This document shows, piece by piece, positions 35,377-46,037 of a stretch of 64,000 nt of DNA (positions are counted from its first letter, which is position 1; each line of letters opens with the position of its first letter). The notes under the pieces were generated by a model, which saw only the letters and a program-made list of their open reading frames with translations, was not told where the DNA came from and ran no database searches. A program made the translations under genes and the position numbers. Source of the stretch: Trichoderma breve (lineage: Eukaryota; Ascomycota; Sordariomycetes; Hypocreales; Hypocreaceae); the NCBI RefSeq assembly GCF_028502605.1, contig NC_079237.1, forward strand, positions 2,480,001-2,544,000, read 5' to 3'.

Positions 35377-37318
35377 ATGTCATCCAAGACCTCAAGCGTT
35401 ACTGAGCGGGTATCCTCTGAGGAGAGCTCGCTCGATATCAAGTCTCTGGATGATGATATGAAGACTCCAATCTCTAGAGAGCAACCTCATGAGGTAGAAG
35501 CACAGCCTGTTTATTCCATTTATACCAAGCGGCAAAAATTCTTCATTGTTTTCATGTCTAGCCTAGGAGGATTCTTCTCGCCTTTATCAGCAAATACGTA
35601 TTTACCCAGCATCCCAAGTTTATCAGAATATCTTGGAGTGTCTCCATCTTTGATGAATCTTACGGTCACTGCCTTTCTTATTTTTCAAGGACTGGCCCCA
35701 TCATTCTACGGCGATCTTGCCGACATTGCTGGTAGACGGCCCGCATATTTGATATCATTCGTCATCTATATAGCTGCAAACATTGGCTTGGCCAGTCAAT
35801 CCTCTTATCCATGGTTATTTGTTCTTAGATGTCTCCAGGTAAGAGAACAACGATGCTATTGGCCGGACCATATCATATATATCTAATATTTCAATAGAGC
35901 TCAGGATCAGGGGGCACATATGCGTTGAACAGTGGAGTTATTGCCGACATCTCAACCACGGCCGAACGCGGTAGATACATGAGTGCAGCACAAAGCGGGA
36001 TCATGGTAAGGACACATAATGCTCCTTAGACAACCTCTCAAGTCACTAATCGATATTTCTTAGCTTGGCCCGGCAATTGGTAAGACTTTCATGATGCATA
36101 GCCATAAATTTGGTACTTTGGTTATTAACTGGAAGAAAGGACCTATATTGGGAGGTGTTCTTGCCCAGCATCTTGGCTGGAGGTCTATATTTTGGTACAG
36201 TACTTGCCCGAGTAGTTATGAGTACCCATTAAAAGGTGGCTAACTAATCTACAGGTTTCTGACCATCGTATGTGTGCATCAGAGTATTATCATGAGTCCC
36301 AGGAAGCTAACTATTATAGTGTGGCAGCATATATATCGTTGTCTTTGCGATCACGGTTCCGGAAACCGCCAGAAAGGTGGTTGGAAATGGCTCCATTCCC
36401 CCGACAGCATGGTGGAATCGTTCCTTGCTGAGCGAAGTTGCTCGTTATAAAGCTGGTAGCAGGCAGGGAGAGGAAGGCATTTCTCCACCACCGAAGCCTC
36501 GCGTGTTGAGATTTCCGAATCCTTTGAAGACATTGTTGATCATCAAAGAGAAAGACTGTGCGATGATGCTGTTCTATAACGCCATCATCTACTCGTCGTG
36601 GTATACAGTAACCGCCAATTTGTCAAATCTACTCTCGGAGAATTACCACCTAGACACGCTACACTTGGGATTATGTTACATGTGAGTATATGTATCGAAG
36701 TATTGGACAAGAATCACACACTAATCTCCAAATATTAGACCTTTTGGCATTGGGGCTGCAATGTCCATCGTGGCCAATGGATATATCCAGGACTGGAATT
36801 ATGCACGTGTTGCACGTCGTTACGGTTTCTCAATCGACAAAAAGCGAGGCGATGATTTGACCCAGTTTCCCATTGAGAAAGCAAGACTTAGCATTGTTTG
36901 GCCATTTGTTTATGTGGGTGCTGTGGCCATCATTTGTTTTGGCTGGGCTGCCACGCTGAAGGCGCATCTCGCGGTCCTTTTGGTCCTCACGTTCGCCATG
37001 GCACTATTCCTTACCGCTTGCTATAATAGCATGAATCTCTTGTTGGTTGATCTCTATCCAAATTCGCCTTCGACTGCCTCTGCTGCGAATAATTTGACTA
37101 GGTGTCTATTGGCGGCGGGAGGATCTGCCATTATTGACCCTATGATCCGCAAAATGGGCACTGGTTGGGCATATACTCTCGTTGGAATTCTCATTATTGC
37201 ACTGAGTCCTTCTCTTCTTGTTGTTACCCGCTATGGTCCAGTCTGGAGAGAGGAACGGAGACTGCGGTTGGAACAGAAGGAAGCGGCACGCAAGCAATCG
37301 GCAGAGCAGCAAGTGTGA
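35377..37318 (+). CDS. MFS transporter, DHA1 (drug:H+ antiporter, 12-TM) type
   Basis: Seven exons, 35377-35838, 35898-36005, 36064-36079, 36140-36194, 36255-36267, 36320-36681 and 36739-37318, give 531 aa. Two are microexons (16 and 13 nt). Joined, they restore the antiporter motif GPAIGPILGGVLAQHLGW (motif C), directly followed by RSIFWFLTI. Motif A is GDLADIAGRRPAYL in the TM2-3 loop. The cytosolic N-terminus of about 65 residues is Ser/Glu rich. The large central loop (about residues 250-310) precedes TM7, and the C-terminal tail is charged (REERRLRLEQKEAARK). The sequence is closest in style to Qdr/Aqr1-like exporters of toxic compounds or organic acids at the plasma membrane; the substrate is unknown. 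No biosynthetic backbone gene is adjacent. Confidence 0.88.
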
Positions 37319-37685
37319 GAGAGAACAGGAGTATCTCACCAGGAAGGTTGAGGGATGCACATAAAAGCCAATATTTCCTAGAGTAAAATAAGAATAGTTA
37401 TAGATAATTAACCTTCATACTGTTGTATTATAGATTGCGGGAGGTATAGCTCAGCAAACGACATTGGTTGCCTATGTGCATAGCTATTTGCTGTATCGAA
37501 TCTCGTTATAGATCAAGGGAAGAGCTGTTTAGCACCCCAGCAACGGCGTGAAATTTGAGAATGGAGACCATATGTGGAGGAAAACCGTTTATTAATAACT
37601 ATTTTCATCGAGTATTTAGTATTACTTGCGACACGGGATGCTGGATAGCAGCATAGATTAGGGCGCTGAACAAGCACAACCCAAA
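37319..37685. other. Convergent 3' intergenic region
   Basis: A short stretch between the 3' ends of the transporter and the dehydrogenase. No gene is seen. Confidence 0.5.
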
Positions 37686-38810
37686 TTAAGCAATACGGTG
37701 CAAAACTTCTTTTCCTTCAAGCCAACGGTCGATATTCTCAGCTGTTTCGGCGTACCATGCATTCACCAATCTTTCATCCATATATCCCATATGTGGCGTG
37801 GTGATCAGACGTGACCGTCCATCTCGACCCCAGTAATTAGTCCTCCTCCAAGGGCTATACATGGGAAGAGGCTCTATCTCAAACACATCTAATGCAGCAC
37901 CACGTATAGCTCCGCGCTCTAGTGAGTTAAGGAGCGCAGCTTGGTCTATCAGTGGCTCCCGAGATGTGTTGATCAGCATGGCAGAGCTCTTCATCTGTTG
38001 CAGTTCGTTGGCACCAACAATTCCCCGTGAACGATCGCTCAGCACGTAATGCAAGCTCACGACGTCGGAGTTGCAGAAGAGATGCTCCTTGCTCACTGCA
38101 TGGAATGTATCTGGTGGCAAACCAGCCTCAACGGCCATGCGACTAGCCTTTTCTTGTGTCAAGTTTTCACTCCAGCACAAGACTTTCATGCCCCAGGCAA
38201 GATGTCCAATCCGAGCGACTGCAGCTCCCAGTCGCCCTAGACCAACAATGCCTATAGTGAGCCCCGTTAAGCCTATGGCCAGCTCAGTTTGCCATCCGGT
38301 ACCGGTTTTCAGAACGGCGTCATCAGCAGCGACATTGCGAGAGAGTGCCATGATGAGAGCCCAAGCATGCTGTGTGGTTGGATGGACTCCTCCTTTCTTG
38401 ATATTAGGCCGCGAGCCAATATCATTGAGTTTATCAGTTCGACCGAGACCTGGGGCAGCAACGACGGTAATCCCCAGCTCTCGAGCAGCAGCAAGATCAA
38501 ATGTCTCAAACTGCGTTCCCGTAGCTAACAGGAGCTTCAAATTAGGCAAGCTTCGCAACAGAGAGCCCGAGAATGCAGTTCTTTCGCGCATCGTTGAGAT
38601 AGCCTCAAAGGGCTTCAGCCGCTCCACCAGACGAGCGGTCTCTGCTTCATTGATAGGAGTAATGGTATCATTGAATGTGGTAACTTGCAGACTCGAGGTT
38701 GGAATGTGAGCGAAATGTGATTCGGATGTGTTGAGATAGTCATCTATGATGGCGAGAGAGGGGCGTTTTGGAAGCCTCGCAATGCTCTGTCTAACGGTAG
38801 ATGGAAACAT
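37686..38810 (-). CDS. D-isomer-specific 2-hydroxyacid dehydrogenase
   Basis: A single exon of 374 aa from the ATG at 38810. An upstream in-frame ATG at 38936 would add 42 hydrophobic, poorly conserved residues and is not preferred. The NAD(H)-binding Rossmann motif is TIGIVGLGRLGAAVARIG (about residues 178-195). The catalytic Arg lies in INTSREPLIDQ and the catalytic His in TTPHMGYMDE. An acidic residue in the stretch between them, DVFEIEPLP, supplies the third member of the triad. The substrate-binding half comes first (TMRERTAFSGSLLRSLPNLK). Such enzymes reduce 2-keto acids or oxidise 2-hydroxy acids (glycerate, hydroxyisocaproate and similar); the specific substrate cannot be told. The Gly usually following the catalytic Arg is replaced by Glu. 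Confidence 0.88.
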   Translation of the reverse strand: MFPSTVRQSIARLPKRPSLAIIDDYLNTSESHFAHIPTSSLQVTTFNDTITPINEAETARLVERLKPFEAISTMRERTAFSGSLLRSLPNLKLLLATGTQFETFDLAAARELGITVVAAPGLGRTDKLNDIGSRPNIKKGGVHPTTQHAWALIMALSRNVAADDAVLKTGTGWQTELAIGLTGLTIGIVGLGRLGAAVARIGHLAWGMKVLCWSENLTQEKASRMAVEAGLPPDTFHAVSKEHLFCNSDVVSLHYVLSDRSRGIVGANELQQMKSSAMLINTSREPLIDQAALLNSLERGAIRGAALDVFEIEPLPMYSPWRRTNYWGRDGRSRLITTPHMGYMDERLVNAWYAETAENIDRWLEGKEVLHRIA

Positions 38811-41263
38811 TTTTACACCCTCCTGGGGGCTAAGAAGCGGAATAAAAGAGACGAAGACTGAAGGAAGATCAAATAAACTTCGAGTTATTTGTATGAGGTA
38901 CGGATATTTAGAAATGTTGTAGAGGAATGGTATCAAGGAAAGAAAGAGGCAACCTGCTATGCATAGTAGAGGTTCTAAGATTTAGCAGGATTATAAGGAT
39001 GGGAATTCAGTAAAACAAATACTTCTTTCCTTTACATCAATTGACCCAGTAATTGGCTTGTATTTGAAATCAATTTCGGACACGGCAACACACCGAACCG
39101 GCAAACACACTGATCTTATGACTTTGACTTATTAGGATGCTCATTGAAGGGTGATGAATCTCACTTACACGGATCGGCTAGGCCTGGTCTCCTCTAGCCT
39201 AGCTTCGTTGGCCTATAGTAAGCTAGATACGATCTCAGTTATAACTCTTCGGACTCATTGTTTCACTAATCAAAGTTGTGACATAAAAATACATGTAAAA
39301 TGCTACCGCAATAGATGTGATAGAACACTGAGATCGGCGGTATTCTTCTCGCCCGAAGAACGCATTCAACGGCGGACGCTCGGAAATGGCACAGAGCCTC
39401 GGATCCGACCGGAGGTCCGTACGGACATACGATACTCTTCACCAACCACAAGCATGAAAGAGCACACACAATCTATGGCTTATAAGTTGCAGGTACTGTC
39501 ATTTGAACAATAAATTGATCAAATTGAAAGCTTTTTCGCTTGCTAAACAATACATCATTGAAGACTCGAAGTCTAAACGAACAAGGCTCTTTCCAACATT
39601 ACCATACATAAAGTGTGCAAATCGTTAATACCATATTGTACTCACGTGTTACCTCTAAACCATTTCTGAGTTCGTTTTTTTACCAGAACAGTTTGACCAT
39701 ATTCACCAAAGCTTGTATCCGAGTACGTGTAAGCTGCTGGCATTTGTGTAAGACAAAGTACAAAATGACTTAGTGACACGACTTGTCTCGAAAGGTGAGC
39801 TGTCGATTATGGATAATATAATGTGAATTAAGCATCAAAGAGCAAATTTCCCAAGCTCATTGGATATAACGTAGTATTCCCAAAAGCTGGAGAAACCTTC
39901 CACGCGGTCTTCCATAACCAGCTTTCAACGGTACCCGGCAGAAGCACAGCTAAACGGGTCAACTCAGCTTTCGGAGTTCTTAATTTAAAGAAAACCCCAC
40001 GTGGTACTATATTAAAGCTCCCTGTATCGAAAACCTGGAGGGTAGTATTTCTTGATGAAACGAGAGCAATGGACAAGAAACATTCTCTAGTAGCACTACG
40101 TATGAGCCTTGCATACAAAATAAAGACATCATTTGAATGACGTTCTCTATATTAAATAACTGGGGTTTGTTTAATTTGAACATTCTAATCATGTCAACAG
40201 ATTTAGGCTATATTGTTCTACCAATCAACAATGTGAAGGATATTATGAACCTGGATAGAAGAAATGCCGTGTGGGGATGTTTATAAATGAACGTGCCTGA
40301 GCTGGGAATTTTTCCTATTGGAGGAAACATTGTCTAGTCACACAAGCTCCCCAAAAGACTCAGTATACAATGGATCCTAATAATCATTGTACAAACTACT
40401 AAATAAGCATCTATGGAGCTTAATCTTGGCAAAGTGAAGCTACAGAATACCTGGCATATGCAGTACTTTCAAGGTTCTAATTAGCCGGACACTATCAGCC
40501 ATTCATGGATGTCTTTGATCCACCAACAACCAATTTCGCTTGAACTTTCTACCTCTGTCAATGGATTTGTCTGAATTGCTATACCGGCAGAAGCAACCGA
40601 GCAAGCCAAGCTACAGTCCCTTTTTGCCGGAGCCCCTCATCTCAATAGACTGACCATTTCTCAGTTTACATGGATCTCCGCAGCGTTTGTGGGGTAACGG
40701 TTGTGGCTTTCCGGCAGATGCTACCCTTTGGATGTGGGGAGTAGTAGCGAGTATGGGGAAGCTTGTAAGCAAGCTCATTCTCGTTCAATTTGGATCAATT
40801 TACAGGTAAACACCTATAGCCTAACATTTGGTTTCTTCTTCCAATGGAGAGTAGCAAATATAGAACTTTATTCCAGCTTCAATTGGACATCTGAACTCTT
40901 CATTAATGTCAAGATTTCCCCAATTACCCCGTGTTTTATCCACCGGCATTACAGAAGCCAAGAACGTAGCTTGCAGATCTCGTCTATTCAACCCCTCAAT
41001 CCCCAGCGCAGCCAGGATCCAGTCTCCAAGCGGATCTTGAATTCTGTATTTTAGGCTAAAGGCTGTGCCTTGTTGGCGGGCCAAAACAACCTGCAGCCTG
41101 CTGCTTGGAATTTGTTGGTATTCGGGGAGATGATTTGATCACCTCGACAAGAATACGGGCAGATGGAAGCGGTGTATCCAGACATAAAAGATGACAATAG
41201 CCATCGCACCGTCGCGGTGGTCAAACGGCCTAACCAGACAGCCTCGAGCACAAGGGAGTAGTC
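38811..41263. other. Long intergenic region, promoter of the GH67 gene at the right
   Basis: 2.4 kb with short AT-rich frames only. Frames at 39151-39513 and 39828-40118 show no recognised motif. The right part carries candidate carbon-control sites (separate entry). Confidence 0.5.
40689..41059. promoter_or_regulatory. Candidate CreA/Cre1 and Xyr1 sites upstream of GH67
   Basis: Two GTGGGG strings (40689-40694 and 40734-40739) fit the SYGGRG consensus of the carbon repressor CreA/Cre1, and closely spaced pairs are typical of functional sites. GGCTAA at 41054-41059 is the XlnR/Xyr1 core for xylanolytic activation, about 205 bp before the ATG. A CATAAAA TATA-like string lies near 41183. Sites are short and can occur by chance; the gene they precede is one expected to be xylan-induced and glucose-repressed. 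Confidence 0.4.
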
Positions 41264-43804
41264 ATGGTGATACAAAGCCTTCTTCTTCTCTTCATAGCGG
41301 CCATTGCGCCTGTCTATGCCGAGAGCGGCATTGATGCGTGGTTGCGATACGCTCGGTTGCCAGCCTCTGCAACTAAAGGACATCTCAATTATTTCCCGAA
41401 CCGCATCGTTGTCCTCAATGCCTCGAAAAACGGACCATTGGCAAGTGCTTCATCAGAACTGCACAAGGGTATCAAAGGCATCCTGGGACTTGATCTGGAT
41501 GTGAGCTCCAGTGTAAAGAGTTGCTCTGCTCAGAAAACCATTGTCGTTTCCACTCTAGAGACATACAAATCGTCTTGTGGCAAACTCTCACCGAAAGTGA
41601 ATCTGAAGGAAGATGGATACTGGTTAAACACCAAGGGCAACTCAGTGCAAATCATCGGCCAGAATGAACGCGGTGCACTTTACGGTGCCTTTCAGTATCT
41701 TTCCCTACTCGGACAGGGCGACTTCTCCGATGTGGAATATGCTTCAAACCCCAGTGCGCCAGTTCGATGGGCCAACCAGTGGGACAATCTGAACGCAGCA
41801 AATGCAGCACATGGTAGCATCGAGAGAGGCTACGGCGGAGCTTCCATCTTCTTCGAAAACGGCTTGATCAAGGAGGATCTTTCACGAGTTCCCCTGTATG
41901 GTCGCTTGTTGGCCTCTGTCGGCTTGAACGGAATCGTCATCAACAACGTCAATGCTGACGCTAATCTTCTCAACGAGACCAATCTTCAAGGCGTTAAGAG
42001 AATCGCAGACTTATTCCGGCCGTGGGGAGTCAATGTCGGCATTTCGCTCAACTTTGCCTCGCCACAAGTTCTAGGAGATTTGACGACGTTTGATCCTCTC
42101 GACAGCACAGTCATCAAATGGTGGACCGACAAGACTGACAGAATTTACCAGCTTGTGCCCGATTTTGCGGGATACCTTGTCAAAGCCAACTCGGAGGGTC
42201 AGCCCGGGCCTCTGACTTATAATCGCACCTTGTCGGAGGGCGCCAATCTCTTTGCTAAGGCGATTGAGCCTCACGGTGGCATTGTTGTCTTCCGTGCGTT
42301 TGTCTATGATCAGTTGAATGAAACCGATTGGAAGGCCGATCGAGCCAATGCTGCCGTTCAGTACTTTAAAGATTTGGACGGCCAGTTTGATGACAACGTC
42401 CTCATCCAGATCAAGTTCGGCCCTATCGATTTCCAAGTTCGAGAGCCCGCCTCTCCTCTCTTTGCTAATATGCCCAAGACGCCTGTGTCAATAGAACTGG
42501 AGGTTACCCAGGAATATCTTGGTCAACAGTGTCACTTAGTCTATCTACCGCCTTTATGGCAGACTATCTTGGGTTTCGATATGCGATACAACCACCGACA
42601 ATCTTATGTTCGTGACATCGTGTCAGGAGAAGTATTCAATCACAAACTTGGAGGATATGCTGGAGTTGTCAACGTCGGTATGGATGATACATGGATTGGT
42701 AGTCACTTGGCCATGTCCAACTTCTTTGCTTTTGGTCGGCTTGCCTGGAACCCTCAAGCGGATTCTCAGGATATTGTCGAGGAGTGGACTCGCCTAACTT
42801 TTGGCCTAAGTCGAGATGTGGTCGCGGCTATTGTTGACATGTCTATGAAGTCTTGGTCGGCCTACGAAGGCTACAGCGGCAACCTTGGCATCCAGACCCT
42901 TACCGATATTCTGTACACCCACTATGGTGCTAATCCCGCCTCTCAAGATAACAATGGTTGGGGACAGTGGACGCGTGCTGATAGCAAGACTATCGGAATG
43001 GATCGTACAGTTTCAAATGGCACAGGAAATGCAGGACAATATCCCAAAGATGTTGCCAACATGTTCGAACATACCCAAACCACGCCAGACGACCTGTTGC
43101 TATGGTTCCACCACGTGCCATACACCTTCAAGTTGCACTCTGGCAAGACTGTTATTCAGCATTTCTACGATGCTCATTATACTGGTGCTGCGACGGTGCA
43201 GAAATTCCCAGCAACGTGGAAGTCACTCAAGGGTCAAGTAGACGCCGAGCGATATGCCGACGTCTTGTACAGGCTGCAGTATCAAGCAGGTCACTCACTC
43301 GTCTGGCGCGATGGTATTAGTGAATTCTATCGTAACCTGTCGAGCATTCCAGACAAACTCAATCGCGTTCGAAATCACCCACACCGCATTGAAGCTGAGG
43401 ATATGCAACTTTCGGGATTTACGAAGGTTGATGTTTCTCCTACTGAATGCGCGTCCAAGTACAAAGCCATTGCTACAAATGGAACTGGCACTGCCACTAC
43501 GAGATTGAACGTCCCAAGCGGCAAATACACGGTGGCCATTAATTATTACGACGTGATGGGAGGAAGTGCTAGTTACAACGTGCTGCTCAATGGAAAATCT
43601 CTTGGAACCTGGAAGGGCGACTCAGAGAACTACCTTGGCCATGATTTCAGCACGTTCCTTGACTGTCACTCAGCAATTCGTATCACTTTTGAGAATGTCA
43701 AGATCTCAAGGGGGGACAAGCTGACCATTAAGGGGACTGGAGATGCTCAAGAGCAGGCGGCGATAGACTATGTCGCCATTCTGCCTCAGGGAGTGGTGGA
43801 CTAG
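41264..43804 (+). CDS. aguA: Secreted GH67 alpha-glucuronidase
   Basis: An intronless gene of 846 aa, essentially the length I recall for the T. reesei enzyme. It removes (4-O-methyl)glucuronic acid from the non-reducing ends of xylo-oligosaccharides, finishing xylan breakdown. A signal peptide covers residues 1-19 (LLLLFIAAIAPVYA, cleavage near A19). The catalytic barrel contains ANSEGQPGP with the probable general acid E311, GPIDFQVRE with D389, and VTQEYLGQ with E417. The D-to-E spacing of 28 equals that of the characterised bacterial GH67 pair (D365/E393), and E292 corresponds to E311. The tail after residue 700 has an added beta-rich segment (IEAEDMQLSGFTKVD onward) as in fungal members. 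Many Asn sequons fit secretion. It converges on the S58 peptidase gene 116 bp away. Confidence 0.95.
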   Translation: MVIQSLLLLFIAAIAPVYAESGIDAWLRYARLPASATKGHLNYFPNRIVVLNASKNGPLASASSELHKGIKGILGLDLDVSSSVKSCSAQKTIVVSTLETYKSSCGKLSPKVNLKEDGYWLNTKGNSVQIIGQNERGALYGAFQYLSLLGQGDFSDVEYASNPSAPVRWANQWDNLNAANAAHGSIERGYGGASIFFENGLIKEDLSRVPLYGRLLASVGLNGIVINNVNADANLLNETNLQGVKRIADLFRPWGVNVGISLNFASPQVLGDLTTFDPLDSTVIKWWTDKTDRIYQLVPDFAGYLVKANSEGQPGPLTYNRTLSEGANLFAKAIEPHGGIVVFRAFVYDQLNETDWKADRANAAVQYFKDLDGQFDDNVLIQIKFGPIDFQVREPASPLFANMPKTPVSIELEVTQEYLGQQCHLVYLPPLWQTILGFDMRYNHRQSYVRDIVSGEVFNHKLGGYAGVVNVGMDDTWIGSHLAMSNFFAFGRLAWNPQADSQDIVEEWTRLTFGLSRDVVAAIVDMSMKSWSAYEGYSGNLGIQTLTDILYTHYGANPASQDNNGWGQWTRADSKTIGMDRTVSNGTGNAGQYPKDVANMFEHTQTTPDDLLLWFHHVPYTFKLHSGKTVIQHFYDAHYTGAATVQKFPATWKSLKGQVDAERYADVLYRLQYQAGHSLVWRDGISEFYRNLSSIPDKLNRVRNHPHRIEAEDMQLSGFTKVDVSPTECASKYKAIATNGTGTATTRLNVPSGKYTVAINYYDVMGGSASYNVLLNGKSLGTWKGDSENYLGHDFSTFLDCHSAIRITFENVKISRGDKLTIKGTGDAQEQAAIDYVAILPQGVVD

Positions 43805-43920
43805 ATAGCACTTATGATAAGACGAAGTAATTTTTAAATACATGTTATACTCGCTCATGAGGCATTTTATAAGTGATTGAAGGCCGATATTCTCCTTCAA
43901 AGAAGATTACAGAAGCACAC

Positions 43921-45471
43921 CTATTTACTCAGACCAACGCCGTACTGCTTCAGGAGCTCTTTCACTCGGTCAACTGGCAGAGCCTTTGTAGTCCTACCCT
44001 TGAAACCAACCATAGTCTCGGCTTTGCACATGGCATTCAGAATCGCCTCTTCAGTTGTCTCCGATACAACATAGAAAAGAGTGTCAATAGTTTCGTTCTT
44101 TAGAGTTTCGACAGGCTGACTCTCTAGCGGAGGCAGATAGCCCATACCGTCTGATGCGGTAGCAAGCTGGTTTGGCGAGGTTCCCGTCGACAACGCAAGG
44201 AAGATTTCCCCGGAGAAGTTTCGTCCCGCAGAATGGCTTCCTACCTACAGTAGCCAATATCACATTAGTAATGCTATAAGCGTGTAGCTTTTGGATGTCG
44301 TTATCTGACCTGAGTAATGCCCATTCCGGCATGCTGAGCGAGACGGCGCAGTTGATGCGGCAGTAAGGGAGCGTCAGTTCTATGTTGAGGTCAGTGGTTC
44401 AATGCATGCATTTGCTTAAGATGGTAAAAACGTACATAATTAATACTATGATGCCTATAAAAGGAATCGTTAATACTGTTCCAATTATTGCAAAAGAGAC
44501 AACTTACTTCCTTCAGCTGCCTTGCCGCCCGTAGGTAGCTGGCTGGATGCTTCTGCTGCCTTTTCTTTGGCTTTGGCTTCCTCAGCTATCAGTAACTCGC
44601 CGATTGGCACATTTCCAATCCTCAGGTCAGGTTTCTGGCCGTGATTAGCCTGGACCAACACACCAACGGTGTAGTCACGATCAGCACCAGGAACAATTCT
44701 CGAGCTTGTGCCAGTTCCGCCCTTGTACCCGTGGCATCGCATAGCTGTGCCACCGCCATAGTTGCCTTCTTGGACTTCTGTTTGAGATTGGGCAACTTCG
44801 ATGGCAGCGTAAACAGAGTCTTTATCCAAAACAGAGGCGCTGATATCGTTTAGGAGTCCATCGTATGTCTCTCCTACAACAGGTATGCAGAAACGTCGTA
44901 GGCTTTCAATGTCATCTTCCCCGTCTTTACGAGCCTGCTCAATTTGCCATAGGAAAAGGCCGTCATAAACCTTACCCACGCTGACAGTGTTGGTGATTGC
45001 AATTGGCTAGAGTGGTATTTTCCGGATTAGTAGGCAAACAATAACATGATGAAATTACAGAAGTATTTTACCGTGTTGATATATCCATATTCAGCGAGGG
45101 CATGAGTTCCGGTCAGTTCGCCCATCCCATTGAGATCGTGAGTTGCCGCATAGCATGGTGTAAGGCGGGTTTCTTTTATTCCACGAGGCAAAACGACCGT
45201 CACTCCAGTATGGATGTCGGTACCTTCGTTGACAGTGACTTGGCCGACTTGTACACCTAGTAGAGACGAATAAGAATTCTCGTAAAACAAGCATTGCCAC
45301 AGAATGGAATGACACTGATAGAAAAGAGGAGGTCAACTTACCTGGCACGTCAAGAATTGAGTTCTTGGGTCCCGGCGCAAACTTTCCGGGGCCGTAGCCC
45401 AAATCACGAATCCGTGGTCGAGCTGTAGCTGGGAGCGGCGGCGATACTAATGGTGAAAATTTCTGTGTCAT
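43921..45471 (-). CDS. DmpA/S58-family (P1) aminopeptidase, six-exon paralogue
   Basis: Six exons, 45342-45471, 45072-45256, 45006-44508 (499 nt), a 19-nt microexon 44436-44454, 44310-44379 and 43921-44244, give 408 aa. Family landmarks are RIRDLGYGPGKFAPGPKNSI, DVPGVQVGQVTV, HTGVTVVLPRG, the VGETYDGLLNDISA helix, GNYGGGTAMRCHGYKGGTG, and the microexon-dependent SIIVLIITDAPLLPHQL. S58 enzymes are self-cleaving Ntn-type hydrolases; in DmpA the new N-terminal Ser is the nucleophile. Here the equivalent is probably S312 in AGRNFSGEIFLALST, preceded by Phe, not the Gly of DmpA. Substrates may be L- or D-aminoacyl amides or beta-peptides. No signal peptide is obvious. It is transcribed away from its paralogue at 46038. 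Confidence 0.88.
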
Positions 45472-46037
45472 GGCGAATATCGTAGATGGTGAGTGTGTAC
45501 TGAACTGAATGTTTATTGTAGTGGGCAAGTCTCAATACCAGTATATTGGAATATATATGAGTGTAAGATCGACGCTCCTGTAAGAGTGCTTGAAAAAGAG
45601 GAGGGGTAGCAATATATAAGGGTTTAGATGGTAGCGAGCTGTCCAAATATCTCACCTTTACCAAGAGGGTAAATTTCTGATTAATAGAAATACGAGAGAT
45701 AGTTTTTGCTTAATACAAGATGCTTAAACAAAATCACTGGAGGGAGCGTGTTACCGGCTCTTGTCTACATGTAGCAATTGAAGGAATTGGTACGTCAGAC
45801 CCGCACTAACTAAATTGTGCGAAAACTCCATCTCACAAGATGCACGCAATTGCTCAAAGTTGCTCTTAAACGCCACACAGTCCATTCAATCATCATCACA
45901 GTCGCTAATATACAGGTATATATATCACAAAGCCACAGCGAAATAGCTCATTCTATATATGTACTTCGACTGTACCATTTCCTTCAAGTTCCCTTTTCCC
46001 TTCTCCTCTTTCTTCCTCTTATCACCATCTACGAAGT
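45472..46037. promoter_or_regulatory. Shared divergent promoter of the two S58 peptidase genes
   Basis: 566 bp separate the two start codons, so both promoters lie here and co-regulation is possible. Pyrimidine-rich leaders flank both sides (45990-46030 on the right). No specific operator could be identified by eye. Confidence 0.5.

Noticed and set aside
38811..38936. N-terminal extension of the 2-hydroxyacid dehydrogenase (ATG at 38936)
   Set aside because: The 42 extra residues are hydrophobic and unlike the family; the ATG at 38810 starts just before the alignable part. A targeting signal is possible but unsupported.
39151..40118. Short frames that might be transposon or gene remnants
   Set aside because: No terminal repeats or recognisable protein fragments could be found on either strand.
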